From: Oscillospiraceae bacterium | GTDB lineage: Bacteria > Bacillota > Clostridia > Oscillospirales > Ruminococcaceae | Assembly: GCA_017555565.1 (NCBI GenBank) | Contig: JAFZGF010000040.1 | Span: 26,389 to 90,388 of the forward strand | Reading direction: 5' to 3' | Length of the DNA: 64,000 nucleotides | The notes under the pieces: generated by a model | The model's database searches: none | The model's input: the letters and a program-made list of their open reading frames with translations, nothing else | What the model was told of the DNA's origin: nothing | Part shown: piece by piece, positions 60,501 through 64,000 of the stretch | Position numbering within the stretch: the stretch's first letter is position 1 | How the letters are laid out: every line of letters begins with the position of its first letter | Made by a program: the position numbers and the translations under genes

Positions 60501-61622
60501 TCAGTTGTTTTCCAGTTCGCCTTTGGAAGCGGCTGACAGATAAGCGTTAAGGAAGCCCTGGATATTGCCATCCATAACCATATCAACACGGCCGTCTTCG
60601 TAGCCTGTGCGGTGGTCTTTTACCAGAGTATATGGCATAAATACATAGCTGCGGATCTGGCTACCCCAGGCAATTTCTTTCTGCACACCTTTGATATCTT
60701 CAATCTTTTCCAGGTGTTCTCTTTCTTTAATCTGTGCCAGTTTTGCTTTCAGCATTTTCATACACATATCTTTATTCTGGAACTGGCTTCTTTCGTTCTG
60801 ACAGGCAACAACGATACCTGTAGGAATATGTGTAAGACGAACAGCTGATGATGTTTTGTTAACGTGCTGACCGCCTGCACCGGAAGAACGGAACACGTCC
60901 ATTTTGATATCTTCTTCGCGGATAACAATGTCTGTGTCGTTTTCGATTTCAGGCATAACTTCGCAGGAAGAGAAAGATGTGTGTCTTCTGCCAGATGAGT
61001 CAAATGGTGAAATTCTTACCAGACGATGAACACCGTTTTCAGATTTAAGGAAACCGTAGGCATTGTTGCCTTCGATAGAGAAAGAAACAGATTTGATACC
61101 TGCTTCATCACCGTCCTGGTAGTCGATAGTCTGTGTTTTCCAGCCCATTTTTGTACAGTAGCGTGTGTACATTCTGTACAGCATTTCGCACCAGTCCTGG
61201 CTTTCTGTACCGCCTGCACCTGCGTGAAGTGTGATGATGGCATTGTTTGCATCATATTCGCCTGTCAGCAGAGTTGTCAGTCTCAGCTGTTCCACCTTTG
61301 TCTGCAGAGCAGCTGCTGTAGCAACGATTTCTTCTTCCATTTCTTCGTCTTCCAGCTCGATATACAGCTCTATCATTGTTTCCAGATCGGAAAATGTAGT
61401 TTTAATATCATCTACGCCGCCTTTTTTATCTTTAAGCACTTTCAGCTGTGCAAAGATTTTTGTGCTGCGTTCCTGGTCGTTCCAGAAATCCGGCTGCTGT
61501 GTGTGCATTTCCAGCTCTTCTATCTGACCAGACAGACTTTCATAACCTGTGCTGATTTCCAGTTCGGCGATCTGTGGTTTTGTATCATTTAAAATTTTCT
61601 TGTAATCATCTATTAAAATCAT
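60501..61622 (-). CDS. prfB: Peptide chain release factor 2
   Basis: The 373-residue protein has the stop-codon recognition motif SPF (RISPFDSSGRRHTSFSSCEV) and the catalytic GGQ (SSGAGGQHVNKTSSAVRL). It releases peptides at UGA and UAA. The whole gene is one open frame, so the usual +1 programmed frameshift near codon 25 is absent. The ATG at 61622 (TTGGGG upstream) fits the family length better than the longer frame to 61655. Confidence 0.95.
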   Translation of the reverse strand: MILIDDYKKILNDTKPQIAELEISTGYESLSGQIEELEMHTQQPDFWNDQERSTKIFAQLKVLKDKKGGVDDIKTTFSDLETMIELYIELEDEEMEEEIVATAAALQTKVEQLRLTTLLTGEYDANNAIITLHAGAGGTESQDWCEMLYRMYTRYCTKMGWKTQTIDYQDGDEAGIKSVSFSIEGNNAYGFLKSENGVHRLVRISPFDSSGRRHTSFSSCEVMPEIENDTDIVIREEDIKMDVFRSSGAGGQHVNKTSSAVRLTHIPTGIVVACQNERSQFQNKDMCMKMLKAKLAQIKEREHLEKIEDIKGVQKEIAWGSQIRSYVFMPYTLVKDHRTGYEDGRVDMVMDGNIQGFLNAYLSAASKGELENN

Positions 61623-61823
61623 ATTTACCCCAATATTTTGTATTATACATTTCACATTTTATACAATTTAATATTATATAATAAATAAACAAAAAAATAA
61701 AGCAAAATTTTGCACTGTTGCAGGTAATTTTCTTGTTAATATTATAATGTTTACTTTGCAATATTGTATTTCATATGATATAATATCATTTATGCAATAA
61801 ATTTGCAGAATCAGGAGATATAT

Positions 61824-62747
61824 ATGTTTAAATACGAAGGTCTGGTTTGCGATGTATGTGGCAAACCATTTGATAACGAAAGTGATATAGTTGTGTGCCC
61901 GGATTGCGGTACACCACACCATAGAGAATGCTGGTTTCAGCTGGGTCACTGTGTGAACGAAGACAAACACGCCCAAGGCTTTGAATGGAGAGTGCCTGTA
62001 AGAGAAATTCCTGCAGACAGCGTTCAATGTCCTGACTGCCACAGCATTATGCCAAAGGACACTATGTTCTGTGAAAACTGTGGCCGTGCACTGAATAAAA
62101 CTCAGAACACAACACAGGTTTATTCTATTCCAGGTGGCAGAATGGAAGTACACCACTTTCCTAACCCACACACTATGAACCCGGAAGAATTCAAAGCACG
62201 GGTAGACAATGAACTGGCTGGCGAAATCGACGGTGTTCCACTGAGAGATATGGCTGTGTTCATGGGACCAAACGCACAGTATTACATCTATAAATTCAAA
62301 AGAAGACAGAACGACCCAAATTACAGACCATTCAACTGGACTGCATTTATGTTCCCACCAATCTGGCTTCTGTTCAGAAAACTGTGGAAACACTCAATTG
62401 TTGCAGCACTGATAAACTTGGTTCTGAATATTCCTACATTTATTATGGTTGCAGCTGAAGCAGGTATGCTGAGTGCATCTTCTCCGCTGATGTTCCCTGG
62501 CATTGAAAATGTTGCACGCATTACATCACTGCTGGTGTTTGCAGTAGGCATTGTATGGGGTTTTCTGGCTGTACCTCTGTATCAGAAAGATACTGTAAAA
62601 AGACTGAAAAAGATGAAATCTGATGCAAATGGCGATATGAACGTTTATTATCGCAGCGTTATTGAAAACGCGGGTCCAAGCAAAATAGGTATGATTGTAG
62701 TAGTTATTTTCTCATTGCTGTATCTGTTTACAATGATGGGATTCTAA
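61824..62747 (+). CDS. RING/zinc-ribbon protein with DUF2628 membrane domain
   Basis: The 307-residue protein has a prokaryotic RING-like zinc finger at the start (CDVCGKPF, VVCPDCGTPHHRECW), a second zinc ribbon (QCPDCHSIMPKDTMFCENCGRAL, about 64-86) and a membrane part (about 160-307, NWTAFMFPPIWLLFRKLWKHS) of DUF2628 type. It may be a sorting or quality-control protein; the function is unknown. AGGAGAT precedes the ATG. Confidence 0.85.
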   Translation: MFKYEGLVCDVCGKPFDNESDIVVCPDCGTPHHRECWFQLGHCVNEDKHAQGFEWRVPVREIPADSVQCPDCHSIMPKDTMFCENCGRALNKTQNTTQVYSIPGGRMEVHHFPNPHTMNPEEFKARVDNELAGEIDGVPLRDMAVFMGPNAQYYIYKFKRRQNDPNYRPFNWTAFMFPPIWLLFRKLWKHSIVAALINLVLNIPTFIMVAAEAGMLSASSPLMFPGIENVARITSLLVFAVGIVWGFLAVPLYQKDTVKRLKKMKSDANGDMNVYYRSVIENAGPSKIGMIVVVIFSLLYLFTMMGF

Positions 62748-62767
62748 ACCTTTTACTGTCGCATCAA

Positions 62768-62797
62768 TTGCAAATTATTTTGGTAAAACCATATAAT
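62768..62797 (+). promoter_or_regulatory. Possible upstream promoter
   Basis: TTGCAA (62768-62773) and TATAAT (62792-62797) are 18 bases apart. The hairpin at 62831-62854 would stop its transcripts before rpsF, so it is either inactive or attenuated. Confidence 0.4.
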
Positions 62798-62830
62798 TTC
62801 GCGCACAAAAAATCTATATTTTATACAATA

Positions 62831-62865
62831 AACCCCTTGACTTCAAGGGGTTTTGTTGATATAAT
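62831..62865 (+). promoter_or_regulatory. rpsF promoter overlapping a terminator hairpin
   Basis: TTGACT (62837-62842) and TATAAT (62860-62865) are 17 bases apart. The -35 lies in the loop side of hairpin AAACCCCTTGA/TCAAGGGGTTT, which is followed by TGTTGATA and ends the upstream DUF2628 transcript. The same DNA thus serves as terminator and promoter. Confidence 0.7.
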
Positions 62866-62871
62866 TATTTT

Positions 62872-62943
62872 TGCTGTAAAAACAGCAATCCTTGCTCTGC
62901 CACACGGGCAGGGCCACTATAGTCCACAAGGAGGTAAATAATC
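62872..62943 (+). promoter_or_regulatory. rpsF leader, candidate bS6:bS18-binding RNA
   Basis: The leader has two hairpins: GCTGT/ACAGC (about 62874-62887) and CTCTGCC/GGGCAGGG around ACAC (about 62894-62912). rpsF leaders of many bacteria bind the S6:S18 complex for feedback control. Position and the encoded pair (rpsF, rpsR) support this, but the known consensus was not matched base by base. Confidence 0.4.
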
Positions 62944-63222
62944 ATGCAGAAATACGAATCAATGGTTGTTATCAGCACAAAACAGGATGAAGAAGCTATC
63001 AAAGGTCTTGTAGAAAAATTCTCTAGCCTTATCTCAGCTAACGGTACTCTTGTTTCTGTTGACGAATGGGGCAAAAGAAAACTTGCTTACATGATCAACA
63101 AAGAAACAGAAGGTTATTATGTTCTGTTCACATTTGAATGTGAAGCTGCTTTCCCAGCAGAACTTGGTCGTGTGTTCAAGATCACAGAAGGTCTTCTGCG
63201 CACAATGATCATCGCTCTGTAA
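62944..63222 (+). CDS. rpsF: Ribosomal protein bS6
   Basis: The 92-residue protein has QKYESMVVISTKQDEEAIKGLVEKFSSLI, DEWGKRKLAYMINKETEGYYVLFTF and VFKITEGLLRTMIIAL, the full S6 pattern. It binds bS18 on the 30S platform. AAGGAGG precedes the ATG. Confidence 0.97.
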   Translation: MQKYESMVVISTKQDEEAIKGLVEKFSSLISANGTLVSVDEWGKRKLAYMINKETEGYYVLFTFECEAAFPAELGRVFKITEGLLRTMIIAL

Positions 63223-63239
63223 TTTGAGAGGTTTGTAAA

Positions 63240-63713
63240 ATGAATGTTGTATGTTTAATGGGCAGACTTACTGCCGACCCTGAAGTACGCCAGACACCTA
63301 ACGGTATCAGCGTATGCAGCTTTTCAATCGCAGTTGACAGATTTGCAAACGGCGAAAGAAAAGCAGACTTTATCAACTGTGTTGCATGGAGAGCAAATGC
63401 AGACAATATTGCACGTTTCTTTAAGAAAGGCAGTATGATTGCTATCAACGGCTCAATTCAGACAAGACAGTATCAGGATAGGGATACAGGCAAAAACCGC
63501 ACAGCTTTTGAAGTACTGGTTGACAGATTCCACTTCACAGGCAATGCAGGTGGCTCACAGGGTGGTTCAAACTACTCATCCAACAACTTCTCTACAGGCT
63601 ATTCACAGCCTGCAAGACAGACAGAAAATAATTTTAGTGCCTCCACATTCTCCACAGGAGATTTGGATGGCTTCTCCACAGTCGCTACAGACGACGGAGA
63701 TTTACCGTTTTAG
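63240..63713 (+). CDS. ssb: Single-stranded DNA-binding protein
   Basis: The 157-residue protein has the OB fold MNVVCLMGRLTADPEVRQTPNGISVCSFSIAVDR, FINCVAWRANADNIARFFKKGSMIAINGSIQTR, a Gly/Ser/Asn-rich linker (about 110-140) and an acidic tail ending DDGDLPF, used to recruit repair and replication proteins. GAGAGGT precedes the ATG. It is the middle gene of rpsF-ssb-rpsR. Confidence 0.97.
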   Translation: MNVVCLMGRLTADPEVRQTPNGISVCSFSIAVDRFANGERKADFINCVAWRANADNIARFFKKGSMIAINGSIQTRQYQDRDTGKNRTAFEVLVDRFHFTGNAGGSQGGSNYSSNNFSTGYSQPARQTENNFSASTFSTGDLDGFSTVATDDGDLPF

Positions 63714-63736
63714 TTTAAGAAAGGAGAATTTCTATC

Positions 63737-63994
63737 ATGGAAAGAAATGAAAGAGAATTTAAAGGCGGCCGTCCAGTAAGAAGAACAAGCCGCAAAAAAG
63801 TATGCAGCTTCTGCGTTGAAAAAGTTGACTACATCGACTACAAAGATGTATCCAAACTGAGAAAATACATCACAGAAAGAGGCAAAATCGTGCCAAGACG
63901 TGTAACAGGCACATGTGCTTACCACCAGAGACACCTGACAACAGCTATCAAAAGAGCTAGAACAGTTGCTCTGCTGCCATACACAAACAACTAA
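63737..63994 (+). CDS. rpsR: Ribosomal protein bS18
   Basis: The 85-residue protein has [63 protein letters not shown], a full S18. Cys26-x2-Cys29 are those of zinc-binding (C+) forms; a third Cys is in GTCAYHQ. AAAGGAG precedes the ATG. The stop lies six bases before the window end. Confidence 0.97.
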   Translation: MERNEREFKGGRPVRRTSRKKVCSFCVEKVDYIDYKDVSKLRKYITERGKIVPRRVTGTCAYHQRHLTTAIKRARTVALLPYTNN

Positions 63995-64000
63995 TTGTTA

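Overview
The window looks like a chromosomal segment of a low-to-medium G+C, Gram-positive anaerobe of the class Clostridia, probably a gut Ruminococcaceae/Oscillospiraceae-type organism. The evidence is the DnaD plus DnaI-like pair, GatCAB, a cobalamin riboswitch with an ECF S component, a T-box, a Spo0A output-domain protein, pyruvate phosphate dikinase, many Cys-lipobox proteins and strong AGGAGG ribosome binding sites. No prophage, CRISPR array or intact transposase was seen. Mobile DNA is limited to a TnpV-type gene at the left end and several families of short hairpin repeats.

Left part (1-9.1 kb): a truncated membrane-protein gene, a transposon remnant (tnpV), a TSCPD-domain protein, and a membrane protein/DnaD/DnaI-like primosome operon. 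Next come an archaeal/plant-type D-aminoacyl-tRNA deacylase with a Cys-rich partner, and a cobalamin riboswitch controlling a DUF4430 lipoprotein and an ECF S component. A GNAT enzyme, a 630-bp hairpin-rich gene-free block and two paired nucleoside hydrolases follow; one hydrolase has lost catalytic aspartates.

Core block on the minus strand (9.2-21.2 kb): rimP-nusA-rnpM(ylxR)-ylxQ-infB-rbfA-nrnA-truB-ribF, then rpsO with its own promoter, pnp and an SppA-like peptidase. This is the classic Firmicutes transcription/translation/RNA-decay cluster. The rimP promoter is followed by an intrinsic terminator that could act as an attenuator.

Middle (21.2-46.6 kb): mixed metabolic and membrane genes. 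They include an M29 aminopeptidase, a DUF2975/HTH pair, a TatD nuclease, an amino-acid ABC transporter with two tandem binding proteins whose consensus promoters are also duplicated, a nucleotidyltransferase and two CBS/DUF21 transporters. Also here are a serine hydrolase, an M20 amidohydrolase, an MFS transporter, a LexA/CI-like repressor facing three matching operators, an ECF sigma/anti-sigma/lipoprotein operon, a class-I glutamine amidotransferase and a cytosolic M14 carboxypeptidase.

Right part (46.6-64 kb): an isolated Spo0A-type output domain, gatC-gatA-gatB in which GatA has lost most of its amidase catalytic triad, two tRNA-Ser genes, and a complete T-box leader (predicted Phe) with no gene after it. 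These are followed by ppdK, a PNP-family enzyme lacking the usual catalytic Asp, a split ThrE exporter, a small Cys-rich protein, an amidase-fold exoprotein, a nitroreductase, prfB without a frameshift, a RING/DUF2628 protein, and the rpsF-ssb-rpsR operon.

The most notable points are the orphan T-box, the degenerate GatA, the DTD2-like deacylase in a bacterium, a 17-bp hairpin burying the ribosome binding site of a 12-codon ORF, and the repressor/operator array. All calls come from reading the sequence; no database search was run.
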